Of a stretch of DNA of 64,000 nt, positions 32,472-40,576 are shown one piece after another. Every line of letters begins with the position of its first letter. The stretch's first letter is position 1. Under the pieces are notes generated by a model. It worked only from the letters and a program-made list of their open reading frames with translations. It had not been told where the DNA came from and did no database searches. The position numbers and the translations under genes were made by a program. Source of the DNA: CADEDH01 sp965216205 (GTDB taxonomy: Bacteria; Actinomycetota; Acidimicrobiia; Acidimicrobiales; SZUA-35); contig OZ244139.1 of NCBI GenBank assembly GCA_965216205.1, positions 4,030,001 through 4,094,000 of the forward strand, in the 5' to 3' direction.

Positions 32472-34271
32472 TCACGACGTCAGCCCGGCGAACGGATCGG
32501 ACGCCGCCTCATCGGAGCTCACCTCATCGCCGGGGCTCGACGCGCCGAAGCTGGTACCACTTGGCTTCGCCTCCGACGACCGGGTGGCCCACGCCGGGAA
32601 CGGGAACTCCACCAGCAGCGGCACCGGCAACCGGGGCTGGGCCACGTACATCGACCCCGGCTTCAGGATCGTGGCCCGCTGTCGCTGCACCGGCGGGAGG
32701 AAGCCGTACTCGTCGCGACGGGCCTCGGCCGGATCGAGCCGGCCGACGACCCGGATAGCGCTGTTGGCCACCACCCGGCGCTCCACCTCGCTGGCGGTCT
32801 GCTGGGCCCCGATCAGGATGATGCCGAGCGACCGGCCCCGCTCGGCCACGTCGAGCAGGATCTCCTTGATCGGGCTCGACGAGTCTCGGGGGGCGTACTT
32901 GTTGAGCTCGTCGAGCACCACCAACTGGAGCGGCTTGGCCACCCCGCTGGCCTCCTTGGCGTTGAACGCCTGGCGGAGGACCACGCCGACCACGAACCGC
33001 TTGGCCCGATCGTGGAGGGAGTGGATGTCGACCACGGTGACCTGGTGGTTGTCGAGGTCGAGACCGTGGCGGGAGGCATTGGCGATGTCGGCCCGGATGA
33101 GGTGCTCGACGTGGCGCCTGGCCGACGCCAGCCGACGCACGAACGCGCTGATCGTGCCGGTCCCGACGGCCCGACCGGTCCAACGTTGATCGACGTACTC
33201 GTCGGGATCTGAGGGCAGGAGCTTGTCCTCGATGGCGTCCACCAGCTCCCCGAAGGTGCGGATCGTGCGCCCGTCGAGCCGGACCGCGCCGTCGCCCACT
33301 CCCCCGCCGTCGGTCTCGGCGAGCTTCGCCAACTGCGCGGTCACGGCCTGGACCACGATCGTGTACTGCTGTCGCTCGTCCTCGGCGTCGGCGAACAGGA
33401 ACGGGAGGAGCTGCATCCGGCAGAAGTCGGCGATCGTCCACAGGAACGGGCTGACGCCGAGGTGACGGGCGCCGGTGGCCGGCGTTGCGTTGGGGTCGCC
33501 CCTGCGGGGCGGGGCGAGGATACCCACGTCGCGGAACGGGCTCGGGGCCAGCCCCATGGCGTCGTAGCGCTCGGCCCGATCGGCGTCGAGAGCGGTGTTG
33601 GCGTGATCGAGGAACAGCAGGTCCTCGCCCTTCACGTTGAAGATGAGCGCCTTGGTGTTGGCGGCCTCCGCTCCCAGCGCGCCGGAGGTGAACATCGAGT
33701 ACAGCAGGAACGTCGCGTAGCTCGTCTTCGTGGCCACCCCGGAGATGCCGGAGATGTTGATGTGGGCGCCCTTGGTGCCGTCGATGAAATCGAGATCGAG
33801 ATAGGCCGGCTCGTTGCTGCGGGAGAGCCCGGCCGGGAGCTTGCGCTCCACGTCGTCGAACGACAGTGCCATCTCCCGCTCACCGTTCACCGCCAACCGG
33901 ACCGGATCGCCGGGGAGTGGCGGGAGGAGGATCTCGGGCTCGAACCGGGTGGGCTGGATGAGGGCCGCTTCGCTCACCTCGGCCGGGAGGATCCCCTCGG
34001 CGATCAGGAACACGTCGCTCTGGAACGTCGCCCCCTCGTGGCGGGCCCGGATCTGGGTGACCACGCCGTAGATCGACACCGTCTCGCCGTCGGGGAGGAG
34101 CCGGTCCACCGCGACGACGTCGTCGAGCTGGAGGGTGGTGCGAGGGTCGACGGCGATCCAGAACTCGAGCGGGGTCGCATCGTCGACGCCGATCACACGG
34201 CCGACCGCCGGGGCCGCACCGTTCGCGCGGTTCCGGCCGGCGGCGTGGGGGGTGGGCGTCAGCTCCGCCAT
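32472..34271 (-). CDS. herA: HerA-like hexameric DNA-pump ATPase (DUF87)
   Basis: A 599-residue HerA/FtsK-clade ATPase. An N-terminal HAS-type barrel (residues ~20-125; 'VGRVIGVDDATPLEFWIAV', 'GVVTQIRARHEG') precedes the RecA core. The Walker A is unusual, reading 'INISGISGVATKTSYATFLL' (K182-T183) without the normal second Gly. Walker B is 'LQLVVLDELNKYAPR' (~residue 452). 'IILIGAQQTASEVERRVVAN' contains the polar sensor and 'AIRVVGRLDPAEA' the arginine-finger region. HerA hexamers load with NurA to drive resection. It is the first gene of the four-gene unit, and the gap to the divergent acyl-CoA dehydrogenase (134 bp) should hold the promoter. Confidence 0.85.
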   Translation of the reverse strand: MAELTPTPHAAGRNRANGAAPAVGRVIGVDDATPLEFWIAVDPRTTLQLDDVVAVDRLLPDGETVSIYGVVTQIRARHEGATFQSDVFLIAEGILPAEVSEAALIQPTRFEPEILLPPLPGDPVRLAVNGEREMALSFDDVERKLPAGLSRSNEPAYLDLDFIDGTKGAHINISGISGVATKTSYATFLLYSMFTSGALGAEAANTKALIFNVKGEDLLFLDHANTALDADRAERYDAMGLAPSPFRDVGILAPPRRGDPNATPATGARHLGVSPFLWTIADFCRMQLLPFLFADAEDERQQYTIVVQAVTAQLAKLAETDGGGVGDGAVRLDGRTIRTFGELVDAIEDKLLPSDPDEYVDQRWTGRAVGTGTISAFVRRLASARRHVEHLIRADIANASRHGLDLDNHQVTVVDIHSLHDRAKRFVVGVVLRQAFNAKEASGVAKPLQLVVLDELNKYAPRDSSSPIKEILLDVAERGRSLGIILIGAQQTASEVERRVVANSAIRVVGRLDPAEARRDEYGFLPPVQRQRATILKPGSMYVAQPRLPVPLLVEFPFPAWATRSSEAKPSGTSFGASSPGDEVSSDEAASDPFAGLTS

Positions 34272-34405
34272 ACCAGCAACGCTACTTTCGCCACGCCGTC
34301 GACTTGCGGACCATCCCCAACCGAGATCGCGGCGTGCAATTAGGGACCGGGCGGATCGGCTGTCATGATGTGAGCGAACGCGACGCGCCCACGGAAGGAC
34401 CCCCG

Positions 34406-35743
34406 ATGCCGGTCAAGCCCCTGAACACCGACGACTTCGACGGCGAGCTGTACAACCTCGCCATGTCGGAGGGAGCGCGGCCGCTCCTCGAACGGGTGAA
34501 GACGTTCGTGGCCGAGGAGGTGGAGCCGATGTCGATCGAGTTCCACAAGCTCGATGAGAAGAAGCCGAGCCGCTGGGAGTACGCCCCCGGCCAGCTCGAA
34601 CTGCTCGACGGCGTGAAGGAGAAGGCCAAGTCGAACGGGCTGTGGAACTTCTTCCTCCCCGACTCCGACGTCGGCGGGCTCACCAACCTCGACTACGCCT
34701 ACATCGCCACCGAGCTCGGCAAGAACCCGCTCGCCTCCGAGTGCCTGAACTGCTCCGCCCCCGACACCGGCAACATGGAGGTCCTCGAGCGGGTCGGCAC
34801 GCCGGAGCAGAAGAAGCAGTGGCTCGAACCGCTGCTCGACGGCAAGATCCGCTCGGCGTTCGCCATGACCGAGCGTCACTTCGCCTCGTCCGACGCCAAG
34901 AACGTGCAGACCCTCGCGGTCCAGGACGGCGACGAGTACGTCATCAACGGGGAAAAGCACTACATCTCCGGCGCCGGCGACCCCCGCTGCAAGATCATGA
35001 TCACGATGGTGCGGACCAGCCCCGACGCCCCGCCCCACAAGCAGCAGAGCCAGATCCTCGTCCCGATCGACACCCCGGGGGTCGAGATCATCGGCCCGAT
35101 GCACGTGTTCGGTCGCGACGACGCCCCCCACGGCCACATGCACATCAAGTTCAACGACGTGCGGGTGCCGGCGTCGAACATGCTCCTCGGCGAGGGCCGG
35201 GGCTTCGAGATCTCCCAGCTCCGCCTCGGACCCGGCCGCATCCACCACTGCATGCGCTCGATCGGGGCGGCCGAGAAGGCGCTCGAGCTGATGGTCACCC
35301 GGGGTCTGTCGCGGGAGGCGTTCGGCAAGCCGCTGGTCGCCCTCGGCGGCAACACCGAGATCATCGCCAGGGCCCGGGTGGAGATCGAGGCGATGCGGAT
35401 GATGGTGCTCAAGGCGGCCAAGGCGATGGACCTCATGGGCAACGCCGAGGCTCGGGTGTGGGTGTCGGCGGTGAAGGCGATGGTGCCGGAGCGGACCTGC
35501 AAGATCGTCGACCAGGCGATCCAGATGCACGGCGCCTACGGCGTGTCGCAGGAGACGCCGCTCGCCGACATGTACACCTCGCAGCGGACCCTGCGCCTGG
35601 CCGACGGGCCCGACGAGGTGCACTGGATGGTGGTCGGCCGGGCCGAGATCGCCCGCTACCAGCATCTCCTCGCCGACGCGGCCGAGGAGGCCGCTGCGGA
35701 CCACGCCAACCCTGGCGGGTTCGTTGACGTGGGTCGCAACTAG
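34406..35743 (+). CDS. acyl-CoA dehydrogenase (ACAD10/11-like)
   Basis: A 445-residue flavoprotein dehydrogenase. It shows the N-terminal helical domain, the FAD/substrate strand region 'SAFAMTERHFASSDAKNVQT', 'VINGEKHYISGAGDPRCKI', and the C-terminal helical domain with 'AEKALELMVTRGLSREAFGK', 'QAIQMHGAYGVSQETPLADM' and 'RLADGPDEVHWMVVGRAEIA'. The last motif and the T-E-R-H segment are typical of the ACAD10/11-like branch, which prefers branched or long chains. GGAAGGA lies 6 bases before the ATG. Electrons would pass to an ETF such as the one encoded at 48-49.8 kb (inference). Confidence 0.88.
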   Translation: MPVKPLNTDDFDGELYNLAMSEGARPLLERVKTFVAEEVEPMSIEFHKLDEKKPSRWEYAPGQLELLDGVKEKAKSNGLWNFFLPDSDVGGLTNLDYAYIATELGKNPLASECLNCSAPDTGNMEVLERVGTPEQKKQWLEPLLDGKIRSAFAMTERHFASSDAKNVQTLAVQDGDEYVINGEKHYISGAGDPRCKIMITMVRTSPDAPPHKQQSQILVPIDTPGVEIIGPMHVFGRDDAPHGHMHIKFNDVRVPASNMLLGEGRGFEISQLRLGPGRIHHCMRSIGAAEKALELMVTRGLSREAFGKPLVALGGNTEIIARARVEIEAMRMMVLKAAKAMDLMGNAEARVWVSAVKAMVPERTCKIVDQAIQMHGAYGVSQETPLADMYTSQRTLRLADGPDEVHWMVVGRAEIARYQHLLADAAEEAAADHANPGGFVDVGRN

Positions 35744-35784
35744 CCCGGGTCCGCCAGCCTCGGGCCGATGCCGCGGCGCACGCT

Positions 35785-36237
35785 CTGACCACCCTCCTCA
35801 TCGTCCACCACAGCCCGTCACCCACCCTGGTCGAGATGCTCGACCGGGTGGTTGACGGCGCCGGCGCGGACGGGCTCGAGTCGGTGGACGTCAGCGTGCG
35901 GCCCGCCCTAGACGCGACGGTCGACGACGTGCTCGCCGCCGACGGCTACCTGCTCGGCACACCGGCCAACCTCGGCTACATGAGCGGGGCGCTGAAGCAC
36001 TTCTTCGACACGATCTACAGCGACGCGCTCGGCATCACCGCCGGCCGCCCCTACGGCCTGTTCCTCCACGGTCAGTCCGACACCGACGGCGCCCGGCTGG
36101 CGATCGAGAAGATCACGACCGGGCTCGACTGGCGCCTCGCCCAGGACCCGGTGTCGAGCATCGGCCCCCTCGACGACACCGCCCGCGATGCACTCTGGGA
36201 GCTCGGCGCCTCCCTCGCCGCCACCCTCACCCTCTGA
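35785..36237 (+). CDS. flavodoxin/NAD(P)H-dependent FMN reductase-like protein, probable CTG start
   Basis: About 150 residues with a flavodoxin-like fold. The N-terminal strand and phosphate loop read 'TTLLIVHHSPSPTLVEML', then 'DGYLLGTPANLGYMSGALKHFFDTIY' (core GTPANLGYMSG), the flavin-contacting segment of this family, and 'GRPYGLFLHGQSDTDGARLAIEKI'. An ATG at 35836 would delete the essential first strand. In frame upstream there is no ATG, GTG or TTG between 35740 and 35836, so I place the start at the CTG at 35785, just after the acyl-CoA dehydrogenase. The substrate is unknown. Confidence 0.65.
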   Translation: MTTLLIVHHSPSPTLVEMLDRVVDGAGADGLESVDVSVRPALDATVDDVLAADGYLLGTPANLGYMSGALKHFFDTIYSDALGITAGRPYGLFLHGQSDTDGARLAIEKITTGLDWRLAQDPVSSIGPLDDTARDALWELGASLAATLTL

Positions 36238-36357
36238 CCCCTTCGCGCCGGGGGCGCCGACGTCGACGTGGCTCGATAGGCCGCTTTCCTTGAACCGCTC
36301 TCCGCCCGGCGGTACGGTCCGCTGCACGGCGGGCGGCGAGCGAGAAGGGGAATCGGC

Positions 36358-37812
36358 GTGACCGGAATCAGCAGGCGAAGGATGCTGCAACTGGGGGTGG
36401 CCACAACCGTGGCCGCTGGACCCATGCAAGGCTTGTTGGCGGGTCCCGCCGCGGCCGGCCAGCGGGGCCGAGGTGGCTCACGGGGTGGCGACGCTGGCTA
36501 CGGGCCGCTCGCACCGGTGCCGGATCTCCGGGACGGTGTCGTGCGGCTGGAGTTGCCGGACGGGTTCGAGTACCGCTCGTTCGGCATCGTCGGGTCGGTC
36601 CTCGACGACGGCGGCATCACCCCGGCTCGCCACGACGGCATGGCGGCGTTCCGCGGCCCACGAGGCTCGATCCGGCTGGTGCGCAACCACGAGATCCTGT
36701 TCGCAGGAGCGGCGATCGGCGACCCGGCGAAGGCGTACGACCCGATGGCGGCAGGGGGGACCGTCACCCTCCAGGTGAACGGCGACGCCTCCGAGGTGGA
36801 GGCGTGGACCAGCCTCGGTGGCACCCACTTCAACTGTGCCGGCGGCTCGACGCCGTGGGGAAGCTGGATCACCTGCGAGGAGACGGTCAACGGCCCCGAC
36901 GTGGGGCCCGACTTCCTCGGCCAGGGCGGTCCCGACGGTGCGCTCACCAAGCCCCACGGCTACATCTTCGAGGTCCCCTCCGACGCCGACCAGGGCGAGG
37001 GACCCACCGCAGTGCCGATCAGGTCCGCCGGACGATTCGCTCACGAGGCGTGCGCCTACGACACCGCGAGCCGGGCGCTCTACATGAGCGAGGACAACTT
37101 CGGCTTCCCCTCGGGCATCTACCGGTACCTTCCGCCGACGAACCCGAACGCGGTGCGCCGCATCGACGACGGCGGCGAGCTGCAGATGCTGAAGGTCGTG
37201 GGCGAGGACAACGCCGACATGGCCTTCGGTCGCTCCGCGGGTGACACCTTCCAGGTGGAGTGGGTGACGATCGACGATCCTGATCCCACGTTCGTCGGCG
37301 TGCCGAGCAACAACGAGGCGATCCAGGCGGTCGGTCTCCAGGGCTTCGCCAAGGGCGCAGCCCGGTTCAGTCGGCCGGAAGGGATGATCAACCACGCCCG
37401 GGTCCTGTACTTCAACTGCACCCAGGGCGGCGACCCGCCCCCCGGAGAGCCGATCGAGTCCGGCTACGGCGACGGCCGAGGCCAGGTCTTCGCCCTCGAC
37501 CTGGCCACCAGCACGCTCACCCTCCTCTACGAGTCGCCGTCGATGGAGGTGCTCGACCTCCCCGACAATCTCACGGTCACGCCGCGCGGCACGCTGCTCC
37601 TCTGCGAAGACAACAGCCCGGACAACTTCCTGCGCGGTCTGACCAGCGCCGGCGATCTGTTCGACTTCGCCAAGAACGTCATCCCCGCCGGCGACGAGGA
37701 GTTCGCCGGCGCCACCTTCAGCCCCGACGGCCGCACGCTCTTCGTCAACATCCAGGGCAGCGTCGGCATCACCTTCGCCATCTGGGGGCCGTGGCAGAAC
37801 GGCCCGCTCTAG
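36358..37812 (+). CDS. PhoX-family (DUF839) Tat-exported phosphatase-like protein
   Basis: A 484-residue protein with a twin-arginine signal: 'SRRRMLQLGVATTVAAG' within the first 25 residues, then AGPAAAG. The mature domain is a beta-propeller of the PhoX/DUF839 type. It shows 'RLVRNHEILFAG', 'GGTHFNCAGGSTPWGSWITC' (core CAGGxTPWGSWxTCEE, ~residues 160-181), 'HEACAYDTASRALYMSEDN' and 'DNLTVTPRGTLLLCEDN', which together supply the acidic calcium/iron ligands. It is a probable extracytoplasmic phosphomonoesterase or related metalloenzyme. The GTG start has AAGGGG upstream. No Pho box was recognised. Confidence 0.85.
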   Translation: MTGISRRRMLQLGVATTVAAGPMQGLLAGPAAAGQRGRGGSRGGDAGYGPLAPVPDLRDGVVRLELPDGFEYRSFGIVGSVLDDGGITPARHDGMAAFRGPRGSIRLVRNHEILFAGAAIGDPAKAYDPMAAGGTVTLQVNGDASEVEAWTSLGGTHFNCAGGSTPWGSWITCEETVNGPDVGPDFLGQGGPDGALTKPHGYIFEVPSDADQGEGPTAVPIRSAGRFAHEACAYDTASRALYMSEDNFGFPSGIYRYLPPTNPNAVRRIDDGGELQMLKVVGEDNADMAFGRSAGDTFQVEWVTIDDPDPTFVGVPSNNEAIQAVGLQGFAKGAARFSRPEGMINHARVLYFNCTQGGDPPPGEPIESGYGDGRGQVFALDLATSTLTLLYESPSMEVLDLPDNLTVTPRGTLLLCEDNSPDNFLRGLTSAGDLFDFAKNVIPAGDEEFAGATFSPDGRTLFVNIQGSVGITFAIWGPWQNGPL

Positions 37813-37828
37813 GAACGCCACCCCCTCG

Positions 37829-37938
37829 GTTCCGGCGGACCCCGCGCCCAGCCATCCCCGTTCTGGCGGACCCAGGTGCCGGCGGCGGGCGCCACGTCCG
37901 CCAGAACCGGCACAGGCGGGCGCCACGTCCGCCGGAAC
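37829..37938. repeat. 31-bp-period inverted repeat element, locus 2
   Basis: This occupies half of the 226-bp gap between the PhoX-like and CoA-transferase genes. Forward cores GTTCCGGCGGACC and GTTCTGGCGGACC start at 37829 and 37860 (31 bp apart). Inverted cores GTCCGCCAGAAC and GTCCGCCGGAAC start at 37896 and 37927 (31 bp apart). The middle step is 36 bp, as at 20681-20892. The central pair forms a 12-bp perfect stem. Confidence 0.85.
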
Positions 37939-38038
37939 CGGGAGCGGGATGCCGTTGGTTGCTTTGCTCGGGTGGAGTGGCCGGATCTAGCGTTCAGGGC
38001 ACGGCGCCGAGGCGCCTGCGAGCCAAAAGGGGGCCGCC

Positions 38039-40537
38039 ATGTTGGATGGGATCCGCGTCGTCGACCTCGCCGACGGAGGCGGACAGCTGACCGCCATGAT
38101 CCTCGCTGGGCTGGGGGCCGAGGTGGCGGCCGTCGAGCCGCCGGAGGGCCGCGGCACCCGACGACTCGCGCCCTTCGCCGGCGACCAGCCCGACGTGGAG
38201 GGGTCGCTCGTGCACTGGGCCGCCAACCGGGCCAAGCGCAGCGTGGTGATCGACCCCGACACCGACGACGGCGCCGCCACCCTCGACCAGCTCATCGCCG
38301 CCGCCGACGTGCTGATCGAGACAGCCGACGCCGCCGACCGAAGACGTTGGCGCCTCGACCCACACCGCATCGCCGCGCGCAACGAGCGGATCGTGCACGT
38401 GTCGATCACCGGGTTCGGCACGTTCGGCCCGAAGGCGGGCTGGTCGGCCCCCGACCTCGTGGGCCTCGCCGCCGGCGGGCAACTGCTGCTCTCCGGCGAC
38501 GCCGATCGGGCTCCGCTCCGGTGCTCGGTGCCCCAGGCATGGGCCCACGCCGCTGGCGACGCAGCCGACGCCGCGCTCATCGCGCTGTGGGAGCGCCATC
38601 GTTCGGGCCTGGGTCAGCACTGCGACGTGTCGGTGCAGCAGTCGATGATGCAGGCCACCCAGTCGCTGGTGCTCAACCACGCGTTCGGGGTCGAGCTCGG
38701 CGCCCGGGTCGGGGGCGGGATGCGCCTCGGCCCACTCGACATCAAGCTCGTCTGGCCCTGCGCCGACGGCACCGTCACCATCACCTTCCTGTTCGGGGCA
38801 TCGGCCGGACCGTTCTCCCGCCGCCTGTTCGAGTGGCTCCACGAGGAGGGCGCCTGTACCGAGGAGGACCGTGACGTCGACTGGGAGATGCTGGGCACCC
38901 TGATCGACAACGGCGAGGTGCCGGTCTCGGTCTTCGATCACCTCAAGGACGTGCTCGGGGCGTTCTGCCTCACCAAGACCAAGCGGGAGCTGTTCGACGC
39001 CGCCCTCGAACGGAAGCTGCTGATCGCGCCGGCGGCCACGATCGCCGAGGTGATGGAGACGGAGCACTTCGTCGAGCGGTCGTACTGGGACGAGATCGTG
39101 CACCCCCGGGCCGACCAGCCGATCCGCCAGCCCGGCCCGATCGTCACGCCGTCCTACGGGCGCCTACCGCCGCTCGGTCCGGCCCCGAAGCTGGGGGCTG
39201 ACACCGACGCGGTGGTCGCCCGCTGGACCCCGTCGACCGCCGGGGTGGCGGCCGTCGACAACAGCGGCTACGACTCGAACGGCCACGGCGACTCGGACGG
39301 CAACGGCGACTCGAACGGCAACGGCGATTCGAACGGCGACGGTCCACTCGCCGGGGTGAAGGTGCTCGACTTCATGTGGTCGCTCGCCGGCCCCGCGATC
39401 ACCCGGGTGATCGCCGACTACGGGGCGACCGTCGTACGGGTCGAGTCGTCCCAGCGGATCGAGATGGGGCGCACCCTGAACCCGTTCTGGCAGGGCAAGA
39501 CCGACCCCGAGGGCTCCGGCGTGTTCCTCAACTTCAACGCCGGGAAGCTCGGCCTCTGCCTCGATCTGAACGCCGAGGAGGGTCGGGAGGTTGCGCTCGA
39601 CCTCGTCCGCTGGGCCGACGTGGTCACCGAATCGTACTCGCCCCGGGCGATGGAGCGGTGGGGTCTCGACTACGAGTCGCTGCGGGCGGTCAACCCCGGG
39701 ATCGTGATGCTGTCGTCGAGCCTCGCCGGTCACACCGGGCCGCTGTCGTCGTTCGCCGGATTCGGGAACCTGGCGTCGGCCATGGCCGGCTTCTTCCACA
39801 CGACCGGGTGGCCCGACCGCACCTGCGTCGGTCCCTACGGCGGCTACACCGACTACCTCTCACCCCGGTTCGCGGTGGCGTCGCTGATGGCCGGTCTGCA
39901 CCGGCGACGGGTGACCGGCGAGGGGTGCTACCTCGACTTCTCCCAGACGGAGGCCACGATGTGGACGCTCGGCCCGGCGTTCGCCGAGTTCGAGGTCAAC
40001 GGCCGGATCTGGGAGCGGGCGGGCAACGCCGACCGGAACCACGCCCCCACCGTCGTGCTCCCCACCGCCGGTGACGACCGGTGGATCGCCATCGCCTGCA
40101 CCTCCGACGACGAGTGGCGGGCGTTGTGCTCGGTGGCGGCGCTGGGCGACGAGCTGGCCGCGCTCGACACCGCCGCCCGACTGGCCAGGGCCGGCGAGCT
40201 GGAGGCCGTGCTGGCCCGGTGGACGTCGACCCGCGACGGCGGGCTCCTGGCCGCCGAGCTGCAGGCGGCCGGCGTGCCCGCCCACGATCTCGTCGACGCG
40301 ATCGACCTGTGGCACGACGACCACCTGACCGAGCGGGGTCACTGGGCGTGGGTCGACCACGACCAGCTCGGCCGCATCCCGATCGAGTCGACCCGTTTCG
40401 TGCTGTCGAGAACACCGGCACCGCCGATGCGGGCCGCCCCCACCCTCGGCCAGCACGCGTTCGAGATCCTCACCGACATCCTCGGCTACGACCCCGACCG
40501 GATCGCCGAGCTCGCCGCGGCCGAGGTCCTCGAGTAG
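38039..40537 (+). CDS. tandem family III (CaiB/BaiF) CoA-transferase fusion
   Basis: An 832-residue protein made of two family III CoA-transferase units: residues ~1-400 and ~440-832. They are joined by a Gly/Asn/Asp/Ser linker with a GDSNGN repeat (~405-435). Each unit opens with the family's 'GIRVVDLADGGGQLTAMIL' or 'GVKVLDFMWSLAGPAITRVI' and 'GAEVAAVEPPEG' or 'GATVVRVESSQR'. The catalytic Asp position is intact in the second half ('YGGYTDYLSPRFAVASLMAG', ~residue 605) but reads Ala/His in the first ('PQAWAHAAGDAADAALIAL', ~165-183). Family III enzymes are interlocked dimers, so this is probably an intramolecular dimer with one working site. It probably moves CoA between carboxylic acids; substrate unknown. 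Confidence 0.85.
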   Translation: MLDGIRVVDLADGGGQLTAMILAGLGAEVAAVEPPEGRGTRRLAPFAGDQPDVEGSLVHWAANRAKRSVVIDPDTDDGAATLDQLIAAADVLIETADAADRRRWRLDPHRIAARNERIVHVSITGFGTFGPKAGWSAPDLVGLAAGGQLLLSGDADRAPLRCSVPQAWAHAAGDAADAALIALWERHRSGLGQHCDVSVQQSMMQATQSLVLNHAFGVELGARVGGGMRLGPLDIKLVWPCADGTVTITFLFGASAGPFSRRLFEWLHEEGACTEEDRDVDWEMLGTLIDNGEVPVSVFDHLKDVLGAFCLTKTKRELFDAALERKLLIAPAATIAEVMETEHFVERSYWDEIVHPRADQPIRQPGPIVTPSYGRLPPLGPAPKLGADTDAVVARWTPSTAGVAAVDNSGYDSNGHGDSDGNGDSNGNGDSNGDGPLAGVKVLDFMWSLAGPAITRVIADYGATVVRVESSQRIEMGRTLNPFWQGKTDPEGSGVFLNFNAGKLGLCLDLNAEEGREVALDLVRWADVVTESYSPRAMERWGLDYESLRAVNPGIVMLSSSLAGHTGPLSSFAGFGNLASAMAGFFHTTGWPDRTCVGPYGGYTDYLSPRFAVASLMAGLHRRRVTGEGCYLDFSQTEATMWTLGPAFAEFEVNGRIWERAGNADRNHAPTVVLPTAGDDRWIAIACTSDDEWRALCSVAALGDELAALDTAARLARAGELEAVLARWTSTRDGGLLAAELQAAGVPAHDLVDAIDLWHDDHLTERGHWAWVDHDQLGRIPIESTRFVLSRTPAPPMRAAPTLGQHAFEILTDILGYDPDRIAELAAAEVLE

Positions 40538-40576
40538 CGGACGCCGACCCCAAGTGCGGCGGGGTGTCGGGGCGCC

